This document shows positions 33,817 to 42,377 of a stretch of DNA of 64,000 nucleotides, one piece after another. The translations under genes and the position numbers were made by a program. The DNA is from JAVWHX01 sp036639875 (GTDB lineage: Bacteria > Bacillota_I > Bacilli_A > Erysipelotrichales > Coprobacillaceae), in contig JAVWHX010000001.1 in NCBI GenBank assembly GCA_036639875.1, positions 1-64,000 on the forward strand, read 5' to 3'. Each line of letters opens with the position of its first letter. Position 1 is the first letter of the stretch. The notes under the pieces are model-generated. The model searched no databases and was not told where the DNA came from. It saw only the letters and a list, made by a program, of their open reading frames with translations.

Positions 33817-33877
33817 TAAAAAAAGGCCAGTCACACGAAAAACATATTTAGGAATTTTGTATACTTATCGTGTGACT
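33817..33877 (-). ncRNA. Possible short terminated RNA upstream of the pilin promoter
   Basis: The perfect 9-bp stem AGTCACACG (33829-33837) / CGTGTGACT (33869-33877) has a 31-base loop and is followed on the minus strand by GGCC and a T run. No minus-strand gene lies upstream (the nearest starts at 38916), but AT-rich -10-like sequence does. The T run abuts the pilin -35. Confidence 0.45.
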
Positions 33878-34013
33878 ACTATAATATATATAATTTTAGT
33901 AAATATTGATAAACAAATAAATTTATACTAAAGTTAAGATTTTGTTTAGAGTAGGAAATAAATTGATTTGTTATAAAGTAACATTTATAATGTAGGCAAG
34001 AGGAGTTTATCAT

Positions 34014-37001
34014 ATGGAAGAAAAAGAAAAGAATGTTCATGCTTATAATTATTCTAAAGATAGTCAAACTTTGTTTTATAAAAAAAGTAGTGAGACAAAT
34101 TTAAAAACATTATTTTATTTAATATGTCAATTTATAGATATTGATAATGTTTCTGGTTTTGTAGTTGATGAAAATAATAAAATCATGAAATATAATGATA
34201 TTAATCACAATTTATTCGATGATGATTTTTTTGATTATTATGAAAAAAATATTCAGAATTCAAATCATCATATTGAGAAATTACAAGAATATTTTAGTCA
34301 TGATAACAATTGTTTTGTATGTTCACTTATCAATCAAAATACTTGTCTAGGATATTTAGTCTATACGAGAAGTAAGGAACATGGTGATTGGTCTAATGTC
34401 GATAAAGATAAACTTAATGAATGTACACATATTTATTCAGAGTTTCTATTGGATGTTGATGGTTATCAAGATTCATATTTTGAACAGTCTATTTTTCATA
34501 AAATGATAAATAACATTGATTCTCATATATATGTTACAAATCCAATAACAGATGAAATCTTATTTATGAATAATAAAATGAAACAAGTTTATCAAATAGA
34601 GGAACCAATTGGAAAAATCTGTTGGAAGGTTTTACAAAACGGACTTAATCAAAGATGTGATAACTGCCCTATTCAATTCCTTGAACAAAATCCTCAAGAA
34701 GCATATATTTGGGAAGAAAAAAGTCTTTTTAATCAAAGAATTTATAGAAATTATGATTGTATGATTGAATGGTTCGATCATAGTACTGTTCATTTTCAAC
34801 ATTCTGTTGATATTACAGATTTAAAAAAAGCAAGTTTTGAAGCTTCTTACGATGAATTAACTGGTATTTATAATCGTAGATCTGGTAAAACCAATCTTGA
34901 AGACAGTATTTTAGAAGCAAAGACAAACGAAAAAAATATTGTTGTTGTATTGTATGATTTAGATAATCTCAAACTAACAAATGATCTATATGGCCATGTT
35001 CAAGGCGACCATATGTTGAGATGCATTGCTGATGAAGTTAAAAAGAATTTACGTGAACAAGATGTTTTCTTTAGATTAAGTGGTGATGAATTTGTAATAG
35101 GAATGTATGATTGTTCTACTTCTGTTGCTAATGAAAGAATGCGTAAAATACTACATTTATTAAAAAAACGTACTAAACACGAACACTTAAAGTATCAATT
35201 AAGTTTTTGTTATGGATTATACAAAGTGACACCAGACAACTTCTTATCAACTAATGATATTATCACAAAAACTGATGAGAAAATGTATGAATGGAAGAAA
35301 AAAAGCCATCTAAAACAAGCTTTTAACAACATGAAAAATGATGATTTTCTTAAAAAAGAAAATTTTGATTATAATAAAGATTTACTTTATGACGCATTAG
35401 TTAAAAGCACTGATGATTATATTTTTATATGTAATATGAAAACAGGTGTTTTCCGTTATACTCCTGCTATGGTTGAAGAATTTGATTTTCCTAACGAAGT
35501 TCTTCATAACGCTGCTGCTGTGTTTGGCTCAAAGATTCACAAAGATGATAAATATGAATTTTTAAATAGTAACCAACAAATCACTGATGGAAAAACTGAT
35601 AGTCATATTGTTGAATATCGTGCATTAAACAAAAATAACGAATGGGTTTGGTTACGTTGTCATGGTCATGTTGAATATGATGATGAACAAGAACCAGCAA
35701 TCTTTGCTGGGTTTATCTCTAACCTTGGCAAAAAGAATTATCGAGATATTCTTACAAGTTTATATAATAAGTTTGAATTTGAAAAACGTATTACTGAAGC
35801 ACAAGGTGAATTTTCTATTATGTTATTGAATATTGATGATTTTAAAACATTAAACAATTTATATAATCGGGAGTTTGGTGATAATGTATTACGTATTGTT
35901 GGACAGAATCTTCAAACCATCCTTTCCAAAGAAGCTGATGTTTTTAAATTAGATGGTGATGAATTTGGTTTATTTATCAAAAAAAGTGATAATCCAAACA
36001 TCTTGAATTTAATCTTTGAAAAAATACAAGCATTTGTTGAACAACAACATATCTGTGATAACCATTCTTTTGTATTAAGCATAACTGCTGGTGGGGTTGT
36101 TGCTCCTCAGGACGGAACTACATATCTTGAACTATTAAAAAACTGTGAAATGACTTTACAGTATGGGAAACACAATCACCGTGGTAAGTTATCAATATTT
36201 AACAAATATATACTAAAAGAAAAAACATACCAGATACAATTAATTCATGTTTTAAAGCAAGATATTTCTCATAATTATCAAAACTTTTCTTTAGTTTTTC
36301 AACCAATTATTGAAACAACTACAAATCAAATTTGTAAAGTTGAAACATTATGTCGTTGGACTCACCCTCATTTCAAGAATATATCACCTGGAATATTTAT
36401 TCCTTTGTTAGAAGAAACTGGAGATATTATTAAACTTGGCAAATGGATTTTTGAACAATCTGTTATTCATCTTAAGCAACTTTTAGAATGTAACCCTCAT
36501 ATTTCAATGAGCATCAATATTTCTAATATTCAAATTATGGAGGATGATTTTTCAACATTTATAGAAGAAACTATTTTGTATTATAACGTTCCTTTTGAAA
36601 GTGTTATCCTAGAATTAACTGAAACAGCCATTGCTAAAAATGCTCATAAAACAATTGATACTATTCATCAACTAAGAATGATGGGAATAAGAATTGCTAT
36701 GGATGATTTTGGTACTGGTTATTCATCATTATCATTATTAAAGAATGAACCTCTTGATATTATTAAAATTGATCAATCTTTTGTAAGAGGATTACATGAT
36801 GATTCATTTAATCAAGCTTTTATTAAATTAATCATTGAATTATGTCATCAAATTAACCTATTGGTTTTAATTGAAGGTGTAGAAACAAAAGAAGAATTAG
36901 ATTTATTACTTCCTCTACTCCCTGACTTTATTCAAGGTTATTATACAGGAATGCCAATGAAACATGATGAACTTCTTAACCTTATAAAAAAAGAGTGTTG
37001 A
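34014..37001 (+). CDS. Two-GGDEF plus EAL c-di-GMP signalling protein with PAS-like regions
   Basis: The 995-residue soluble protein has PAS-like sensory regions (about 1-270 and 450-570), GGDEF 1 (275-430), GGDEF 2 (575-730) and EAL (745-990). GGDEF 1 reads SGDEF with an intact metal segment (YDLDNLKLTNDLYGH) and an RxxD inhibitory site (REQD). GGDEF 2 reads DGDEF, and its metal segment is degenerate (NIDDFKTLNNLYN). The EAL domain keeps the key Glu (ETL), Asn, LTETA, DDFGTGYSS, KID, EGVET and Gln residues. It is probably bifunctional. It is divergent from the pilus locus, so it may set its c-di-GMP level. Confidence 0.93.
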   Translation: MEEKEKNVHAYNYSKDSQTLFYKKSSETNLKTLFYLICQFIDIDNVSGFVVDENNKIMKYNDINHNLFDDDFFDYYEKNIQNSNHHIEKLQEYFSHDNNCFVCSLINQNTCLGYLVYTRSKEHGDWSNVDKDKLNECTHIYSEFLLDVDGYQDSYFEQSIFHKMINNIDSHIYVTNPITDEILFMNNKMKQVYQIEEPIGKICWKVLQNGLNQRCDNCPIQFLEQNPQEAYIWEEKSLFNQRIYRNYDCMIEWFDHSTVHFQHSVDITDLKKASFEASYDELTGIYNRRSGKTNLEDSILEAKTNEKNIVVVLYDLDNLKLTNDLYGHVQGDHMLRCIADEVKKNLREQDVFFRLSGDEFVIGMYDCSTSVANERMRKILHLLKKRTKHEHLKYQLSFCYGLYKVTPDNFLSTNDIITKTDEKMYEWKKKSHLKQAFNNMKNDDFLKKENFDYNKDLLYDALVKSTDDYIFICNMKTGVFRYTPAMVEEFDFPNEVLHNAAAVFGSKIHKDDKYEFLNSNQQITDGKTDSHIVEYRALNKNNEWVWLRCHGHVEYDDEQEPAIFAGFISNLGKKNYRDILTSLYNKFEFEKRITEAQGEFSIMLLNIDDFKTLNNLYNREFGDNVLRIVGQNLQTILSKEADVFKLDGDEFGLFIKKSDNPNILNLIFEKIQAFVEQQHICDNHSFVLSITAGGVVAPQDGTTYLELLKNCEMTLQYGKHNHRGKLSIFNKYILKEKTYQIQLIHVLKQDISHNYQNFSLVFQPIIETTTNQICKVETLCRWTHPHFKNISPGIFIPLLEETGDIIKLGKWIFEQSVIHLKQLLECNPHISMSINISNIQIMEDDFSTFIEETILYYNVPFESVILELTETAIAKNAHKTIDTIHQLRMMGIRIAMDDFGTGYSSLSLLKNEPLDIIKIDQSFVRGLHDDSFNQAFIKLIIELCHQINLLVLIEGVETKEELDLLLPLLPDFIQGYYTGMPMKHDELLNLIKKEC

Positions 37002-37026
37002 CATATTTCTTAATATCATATAAAGT
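36998..37026 (+). promoter_or_regulatory. Candidate promoter for the MATE gene
   Basis: TTGACA at 36998-37003 overlaps the stop codon of the GGDEF-EAL gene. TATAAA lies 15 bases downstream, or TAAAGT 17 bases downstream. The -35 is perfect but the -10 is ambiguous. Confidence 0.45.
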
Positions 37027-37054
37027 ATGCATGTACAAAAAAATAAACGCTTAT

Positions 37055-37108
37055 AAAGCTATAGATTTCTCTATTTCTGATATTAAATAGACATCTATAG
37101 CTTTTTTT
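37055..37108 (+). terminator. Strong terminator hairpin directly before the MATE start
   Basis: The 12-bp stem AAAGCTATAGAT (37055-37066) / ATCTATAGCTTT (37093-37104), with an inner CTATTT/AAATAG stem, is followed by a T run to 37108. It can end the GGDEF-EAL transcript. It also lies between the candidate MATE promoter and the MATE Shine-Dalgarno at 37112. Confidence 0.85.
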
Positions 37109-37123
37109 ATGAAAGGAGTCTTT

Positions 37124-38473
37124 ATGGAAAAGAAAAATCCAATGAGTTATAAACCAATATTCCCATTACTTTTATCAATGGCATTTCCACCAATGATCTC
37201 AATGTTAATTCAATCATTGTATAATGTTGTAGATAGTATTTTTGTTGCTCAAATAAGTGAAGAAGCATTAACTGCTGTTTCATTGATTTATCCATTACAA
37301 AATCTATCATTAGCTTTCTCTTGTGGAGTTGGAATTGCTATGAATGCATTAATCGCTAGACACTTGGGAGCAAACAATGATAAAGAAGCATCACATGTCG
37401 CAACACAAGGAATTGTTATGACACTTATTCATTCTTTGTTATTTGTTGTGATGGGATTGTTTTTTATTCAACCATTTGTTTCAATGTTTACATCTTCATC
37501 TGAAGTTATTAACTATGGAGTGCAATATGGTGCAATTGTTATTACATTAACATTTGGTTCATTTATTCATATTGCTATTGAAAAGATGTTCCAAGCTACA
37601 GGTAATATGATTATTCCCATGTTTTTACAATTAATAGGAGCAGTTATTAATATTATACTTGATCCTATTCTTATCTTTGGTTGGTTCGGTTTACCTGCAT
37701 TAGGTGTGACTGGTGCTGCTATTGCAACCGTTATTGGGCAAATGGTAGCATGTTTGCTATCAGTCTATTTATTCTACAAGAAAAGCAAACATATTCATAT
37801 ATCGTTCAACAACTTTAAACTCGATAAGCATACATTTAAGAACTTATATACAGTTGCTATCCCTTCTGGAACTATGCTTTGTTTACCATCAGTTCTTGTT
37901 TCTATTCTTAACGGTTTACTTGCAAGTGTATCACAAAGTGCTGTTGCATTCTTTGGAGTTTACTTTAAACTTCAATCATTTGTTTATATGCCAGCCAATG
38001 GCGTTATTCAAGGTATGCGACCTATTATGAGTTATAACTATGGCGCTAAGGAAAAAGATCGCATGAATAAAACAATTCATGCTGCATCTATTTCAATTGC
38101 TACTATTCTTTGTTTAGGTTCATTATTATTCTTTATCTTCCCAGAATTTATCCTTTCTTTATTTAGTGCAAATAAAGAAATGTTATCAATCGGAGTCATT
38201 GGAATAAGAATTTTATCATTAAGTTTTATTCTTTCTACAGTTGGAATATTAATGTCTGGTGTTTTTGAATCATTAGGGAATGGAAAACAGTCTTTAATTA
38301 TTTCACTACTAAGACAATTTATAATTGTTATCCCATTATCATTTCTATTCATTCATTTATTTGGTGTTCAAGGAGTATGGATAACTTTCCCACTCTCTGA
38401 ATGTATAGCAAGTTTTTATGCCTTCTACTCATATAAATGCACATATAAAAGATTAGTTTCAAATATGAACTAA
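37124..38473 (+). CDS. MATE-family multidrug/cation antiporter
   Basis: The 449-residue protein has the 12-helix MATE layout: two halves of six spans beginning with LLLSMAFPPMISMLIQSLYNVVDSIFV near residue 12 (in parts: LLLSMAFPPMI, SLYNVVDSIF). It should export drugs or organic cations using an ion gradient; the substrate is unknown. The ATG at 37124 follows AAAGGAG; an in-frame ATG at 37109 lies inside the terminator U tract. The 3' end overlaps the convergent GNAT gene by four bases. Confidence 0.92.
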   Translation: MEKKNPMSYKPIFPLLLSMAFPPMISMLIQSLYNVVDSIFVAQISEEALTAVSLIYPLQNLSLAFSCGVGIAMNALIARHLGANNDKEASHVATQGIVMTLIHSLLFVVMGLFFIQPFVSMFTSSSEVINYGVQYGAIVITLTFGSFIHIAIEKMFQATGNMIIPMFLQLIGAVINIILDPILIFGWFGLPALGVTGAAIATVIGQMVACLLSVYLFYKKSKHIHISFNNFKLDKHTFKNLYTVAIPSGTMLCLPSVLVSILNGLLASVSQSAVAFFGVYFKLQSFVYMPANGVIQGMRPIMSYNYGAKEKDRMNKTIHAASISIATILCLGSLLFFIFPEFILSLFSANKEMLSIGVIGIRILSLSFILSTVGILMSGVFESLGNGKQSLIISLLRQFIIVIPLSFLFIHLFGVQGVWITFPLSECIASFYAFYSYKCTYKRLVSNMN

Positions 38474-38916
38474 TCTTTTTCTAATACCATTATATTTTCT
38501 CCATGAACATCTTTTTCTTTTGTTTCTATAAAACCATAACTTTTATAAAGATGATATGCTTCTTGATTATCTTGATAAAGACTTAAGTAAATTCTATGAC
38601 ATTGATATATATTCATTATATAATCTACAATAGCTTCTAACGACCTTCTCCCCAATCCTTGCCCTTGATACCCTTCATCAATTAAGAATCTATCTAACCA
38701 TACCCTTTCTTCATTATTTTCATTCCATAATCCAAACATTGCAAATCCAATCAATTGATTATCATGATATATTCCAACTGGTCTCCATAAAGATAAATCA
38801 TCGCTTTCTTTCAAACATTCTTCAATCGTCTCAATATATGATTGTTGATGTTGTTTGATTTTCATCTTTAATATATCTTCCCTATTCTTTCTTGTTACGC
38901 CTTGAAAAGTTATCAT
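38470..38916 (-). CDS. GNAT-family N-acetyltransferase
   Basis: The 148-residue protein has the acetyl-CoA binding motif (Q/RxxGxG/A) as YQGQGLGRRSLEAIV near residue 88. The preceding strand (WLDRFLIDE) and the terminal YKSYGFIETKE motif are also typical. Spermidine/spermine-acetyltransferase-like members share this pattern, but the substrate is not defined. The ATG at 38916 follows GGAGG; an earlier in-frame ATG at 38943 has no such site. Confidence 0.88.
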   Translation of the reverse strand: MITFQGVTRKNREDILKMKIKQHQQSYIETIEECLKESDDLSLWRPVGIYHDNQLIGFAMFGLWNENNEERVWLDRFLIDEGYQGQGLGRRSLEAIVDYIMNIYQCHRIYLSLYQDNQEAYHLYKSYGFIETKEKDVHGENIMVLEKD

Positions 38917-39083
38917 AAAATTCCTCCATTTATAAACAAACATTATATGCTTATATCTTATATATCTTTACAATTTCCACTTCATTTTTTATATCTTCAC
39001 ATAATGTTATGAATTAATAATGAACATATAATTTGCATTTTGTGCTTAAGTGTATAAAATAGATACAGAAGGATGTGAGTACA

Positions 39084-39896
39084 ATGGACATAGTCATAGA
39101 GACTTTACATGACACGTGGACTATGATTCCACTGCTTTTATTGATTTACATACTAATTGAGTACTTTGAAAGAAAAGACAAGAACTATTCTCATTATCTT
39201 TTTCAATATGGTCCCATCTTTGGAGCAATTGTTGGACTTATTCCTCAATGTGGCTTTAGTGTCCTTGCAAGTTATTTGTTTATTGAGGGACGTTTAAGTT
39301 TAGGAACATTATTAAGTGTTTTTATCGCTACAAGCGATGAAGCAATCCCTATTCTTCTTACACAACCTGATTCTTATACATCATTAATTTGGATTCTCTC
39401 AATTAAGTTTATTGTTGCGATTATCGCTGGATACATTGTAGATATTATATTTAAAAAATATCATCATACTCCTACTAAAATGAAAACATCTCAATCATAT
39501 GAAGATTCTTTAATTAAGGAAGTTATTATAAAAACAACCAAGATCTATTCTTTAATCTTTATCACAAATATTATTTTATCATTGATTATTGAATGGATTG
39601 GTTTAGAACAATTGTCATATCTTTTATTAAATAATTCTGTATTTCAACCTCTTACAAGTGCTATCTTTGGTTTTATTCCTAATTGTAGTGCCACCCTTAT
39701 ATTAACCCAATTATACCTATCTGAAATCCTTAGTTTTCCTTCTTTATTAGCTGGTTTAATAACAAATGCTGGCTTAGGTATAGTTGTTTTATTACAAAAC
39801 AGAATTAAATTATCATTAGTTTTTAAAATATGCTTAATACTCTTGATTGTTTCATTAATTATTTCAATGCCATTACAATGGTTTTATCTAAAATAA
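39084..39896 (+). CDS. ArsP_2/putative manganese exporter family membrane protein
   Basis: The 270-residue protein has about eight spans and the PQCGFS motif near residue 52 and PNCSAT motif near residue 201. Such paired P-x-C motifs mark a heavy-metal/manganese permease family annotated as putative manganese transporter. The metal is not proven. The ATG at 39084 fits GAAGGA ten bases upstream better than the GTG at 39075. I find no yybP-ykoY manganese riboswitch upstream. Confidence 0.72.
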   Translation: MDIVIETLHDTWTMIPLLLLIYILIEYFERKDKNYSHYLFQYGPIFGAIVGLIPQCGFSVLASYLFIEGRLSLGTLLSVFIATSDEAIPILLTQPDSYTSLIWILSIKFIVAIIAGYIVDIIFKKYHHTPTKMKTSQSYEDSLIKEVIIKTTKIYSLIFITNIILSLIIEWIGLEQLSYLLLNNSVFQPLTSAIFGFIPNCSATLILTQLYLSEILSFPSLLAGLITNAGLGIVVLLQNRIKLSLVFKICLILLIVSLIISMPLQWFYLK

Positions 39897-39897
39897 A

Positions 39898-39925
39898 AGG
39901 AATGTACTTATAGAAGTATATTCCT
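39898..39925. terminator. Hairpin between convergent genes
   Basis: AGGAATGTACTT pairs with AAGTATATTCCT around a 4-base loop, just after the stop of the 39084-39896 gene. The T tract is weak. Confidence 0.5.
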
Positions 39926-39931
39926 CTTATT

Positions 39932-40717
39932 CTATAATGAATGAAAAATAGGCTTCATTTCTTCAAATGTACAGAACGATTCAAACCCTATCTTTTTTAA
40001 CTCATCTCTTACATATTGTATTTTACATCCTACATGTGATTGTTCATGAGTATCAGATCCTATTGTAAGAATAGTACCACCTAAATCTTTATATAACTGT
40101 AAAATATAACGTGAAGGCGTTAAATCATCTAAATTATACCTAAAACTAGACGTATTAATTTCAATCCCTTTTCCATTTTCAATAACATGTTTCAATATCT
40201 TTGTAATTATTTCTTTTACATCTTCATCAGGATATGTTCCTAATTGATCATATCTTTTTATCATATCTAAATGACCTAAAACACTATAATCATTAAATTC
40301 TTTAATGACATCATAAATAGCTTGATAATATCCTTTATTATATTTCTCTTGAGTTTTTCCCTCTTGATACTTATTTGTCCAAAACTCTATATCACCAATC
40401 TGGTGATTTGATAAAATAATAAAATCAAAAGGATACTTTTGAAAATCACTTTTATAGTTATTTATAGTATGCATTTGAACACCAAATTCACACCCAAACT
40501 TCATAACGATTTGATTTTTATATTTCTCTTTTAACTTTAAAAAACCTTGATAATAATTTTCATAGTTAACAACATAATTCCCCATTGTTCCATAATCACT
40601 ATGTTCAGTAATACAGATTTCATCTATACCCTGTCTTATGGCTTCTTTCACTAAATCTTCTATTTCATATTGGGAATCATTGCTATAATTTGTATGCATA
40701 TGATAATCAGCTAACAT
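39932..40717 (-). CDS. PHP-domain histidinol-phosphatase family protein (HisJ-like)
   Basis: The 261-residue protein belongs to the PHP phosphoesterase family. Metal-binding motifs are present: ADYHMHTNYSND near residue 3, ITEHSDY near residue 37 and a C-terminal GSDTHEQSHVG near residue 228. HisJ acts in histidine synthesis, but no his genes lie nearby, so another phosphate substrate is possible. The start follows GGAGGG. Length is normal for HisJ. Confidence 0.82.
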   Translation of the reverse strand: MLADYHMHTNYSNDSQYEIEDLVKEAIRQGIDEICITEHSDYGTMGNYVVNYENYYQGFLKLKEKYKNQIVMKFGCEFGVQMHTINNYKSDFQKYPFDFIILSNHQIGDIEFWTNKYQEGKTQEKYNKGYYQAIYDVIKEFNDYSVLGHLDMIKRYDQLGTYPDEDVKEIITKILKHVIENGKGIEINTSSFRYNLDDLTPSRYILQLYKDLGGTILTIGSDTHEQSHVGCKIQYVRDELKKIGFESFCTFEEMKPIFHSL

Positions 40718-40850
40718 AATAAGACCCTCCTCTTTATTAAATGTAGTATACTATAAAGTCTATACAATATCTTAATATTATCAAATTCTGAAAATATTAG
40801 AACTAATTTTTAAAATTCTATATAATACTAGTATATAAAGGAGGTCCATT

Positions 40851-41870
40851 ATGTTAACTATTGGATATATTGGAAATGGGAAGAGTGCAAATAGATATCA
40901 CATTCCTTTCGTCTTAAAAAGACCAGATAAAATGAAAGTCAAAATGATTTATACACGTGATCACTCTCAAGATGTTTGGGATGAAGTGCCTGGTGTTATT
41001 TATACTGAAGATATACAAGAATTGCTTACTGATCCTGATATACAATTAATTGTATTATCTACACCTGCTCAATCTCATTATGAACTTGCTAAAATGGTAT
41101 TAAATGCTAACAAGAATTGTCTTGTTGAAAAACCTTTTACCGAAACATTAGAACAAGCAAAAGAATTATACGCTTTAGCCAAAGAAAAGAATTTACTTGT
41201 TCAATGTTATCAAAATAGAAGATTTGATAGTGACTTTTTAACAGTTCAAAAAGTAATTGAATCAAAGAAACTTGGAGAATTATTAGAATTAGAAATGCAT
41301 TTTGATTATTATAGACCTTACATCCCTGAATCAGTTCATGAATTTGAACCATTAAGTTCTTATCTTTATGGACATGGCTGTCATACTTTAGATCAAGTTA
41401 TTTCTTATTTTGGAAAACCTGATTCTGTCCATTATGATGTTAGACAATTATTAGGTAAAGGAAGAATGAATGATTATTTTGATTTAGATTTATACTATGG
41501 GAATTTTAAAGTTTCTGTAAAATCAAGTTATTTTAGAATCAAAGAAAGACCAAGTTTTATTATTTATGGACAAAAAGGAATGTTTGTAAAAGAAAAGAAA
41601 GATAAACAAGAAGAGCATTTAAAAGTCTTCCATATGCCAGATAACGATGACTTTGGTGTAGACTTACCTAATGAATATGGAACACTTACTTATTATGATG
41701 ACCATAATATCTATCATGAAGAAAAAGTTATCTCAGAAGTTGGAGACTACGCTCGTTTCTATGATGCTTTATATGACACAATTATTCTTGGCAAAGATAA
41801 GTTTGTAACAGATGAACAAACATTACTACAAATTGAAATATTAGAAACAGGAATCAAAAACATGAAATAA
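40851..41870 (+). CDS. Gfo/Idh/MocA-family oxidoreductase
   Basis: The 339-residue protein has an N-terminal Rossmann fold (IGYIGNGKSANRYHIP) and the EKPFTET motif near residue 94, where the Lys takes part in catalysis. A C-terminal alpha/beta substrate domain follows. It oxidises a sugar or cyclitol hydroxyl using NAD(P). The substrate is unknown. The start follows AAAGGAGG. It is a single-gene unit with a strong terminator. Confidence 0.9.
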   Translation: MLTIGYIGNGKSANRYHIPFVLKRPDKMKVKMIYTRDHSQDVWDEVPGVIYTEDIQELLTDPDIQLIVLSTPAQSHYELAKMVLNANKNCLVEKPFTETLEQAKELYALAKEKNLLVQCYQNRRFDSDFLTVQKVIESKKLGELLELEMHFDYYRPYIPESVHEFEPLSSYLYGHGCHTLDQVISYFGKPDSVHYDVRQLLGKGRMNDYFDLDLYYGNFKVSVKSSYFRIKERPSFIIYGQKGMFVKEKKDKQEEHLKVFHMPDNDDFGVDLPNEYGTLTYYDDHNIYHEEKVISEVGDYARFYDALYDTIILGKDKFVTDEQTLLQIEILETGIKNMK

Positions 41871-41899
41871 GTGCTACTAAAAAGTAGCACTTATTTTTT
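41868..41899. terminator. Bidirectional terminator
   Basis: The perfect stem AAGTGCTACT (41869-41878) / AGTAGCACTT (41883-41892) has T-rich flanks on both strands. It separates the oxidoreductase gene from the convergent small gene. Confidence 0.85.
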
Positions 41900-41902
41900 A
41901 AA

Positions 41903-42172
41903 TTAGTTTAATTTCATTAAAGAAGTTCCAAGTAGTAACCCTCTTTTGAATTGAGCGTAAGCATATTCAAAGTAGAATTCATTAAAACTTTTTTCTAAAG
42001 AATCTAATTCATCCTCTGTTAAAGTAACCAATCCATCTTGAATATGTTCATGAATTCTTTCTAATTTTTCAAAATAAGAATCATCAATCCCATACACCAT
42101 TTCTATCTCTTCATCCATTAAAATAATATCAGAAGTATAGATATCTCTAATGACTTTTTCTCTTGCTATCAT
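41903..42172 (-). CDS. Hypothetical protein
   Basis: The 89-residue acidic protein is probably helical and has no membrane segment. I do not recognise its family. AAAGGAGG precedes the ATG at 42172 and a terminator follows, so the gene is real. It stands alone between the oxidoreductase and the third GGDEF gene. Confidence 0.6.
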   Translation of the reverse strand: MIAREKVIRDIYTSDIILMDEEIEMVYGIDDSYFEKLERIHEHIQDGLVTLTEDELDSLEKSFNEFYFEYAYAQFKRGLLLGTSLMKLN

Positions 42173-42377
42173 GTTATTCCTCCTTTAGTTATATTATAGC
42201 AAACTTTTTATAAATTTGCTATAAGAAAATATCGATACTTTTAAAATCTTTATATAATAACCAAGATCAATTATTTCCTATCTTAATATTTGTTAAATAT
42301 TTTCAAGCATTTTTTTACGCATTTTTATATTTATATGGTATAATAAAAAAAATGTCGATATGAGGAGGAATAACTAA

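Noticed and set aside
33617..33931. Plus-strand 104-codon frame antisense to the pilin start
   Set aside because: It is antisense to a certain pilin gene and to its promoter, with no ribosome site.
33790..34013. Second c-di-GMP riboswitch before the pilus operon
   Set aside because: I looked for GEMM-I and GEMM-II landmarks in this gap and found neither; only the long-loop hairpin and the promoter are there.
38945..39083. Possible manganese (yybP-ykoY) riboswitch before the ArsP_2-type gene
   Set aside because: The gap is 139 bases of AT-rich DNA without the family's conserved loops; only promoter-like sequence is visible.
42196..42222. Inverted repeat ATAGCAAA...TTTGCTAT near the 41903-42172 gene start
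   Set aside because: The loop is long, no T run follows on either strand and AT content makes chance likely; it could still be a weak operator.
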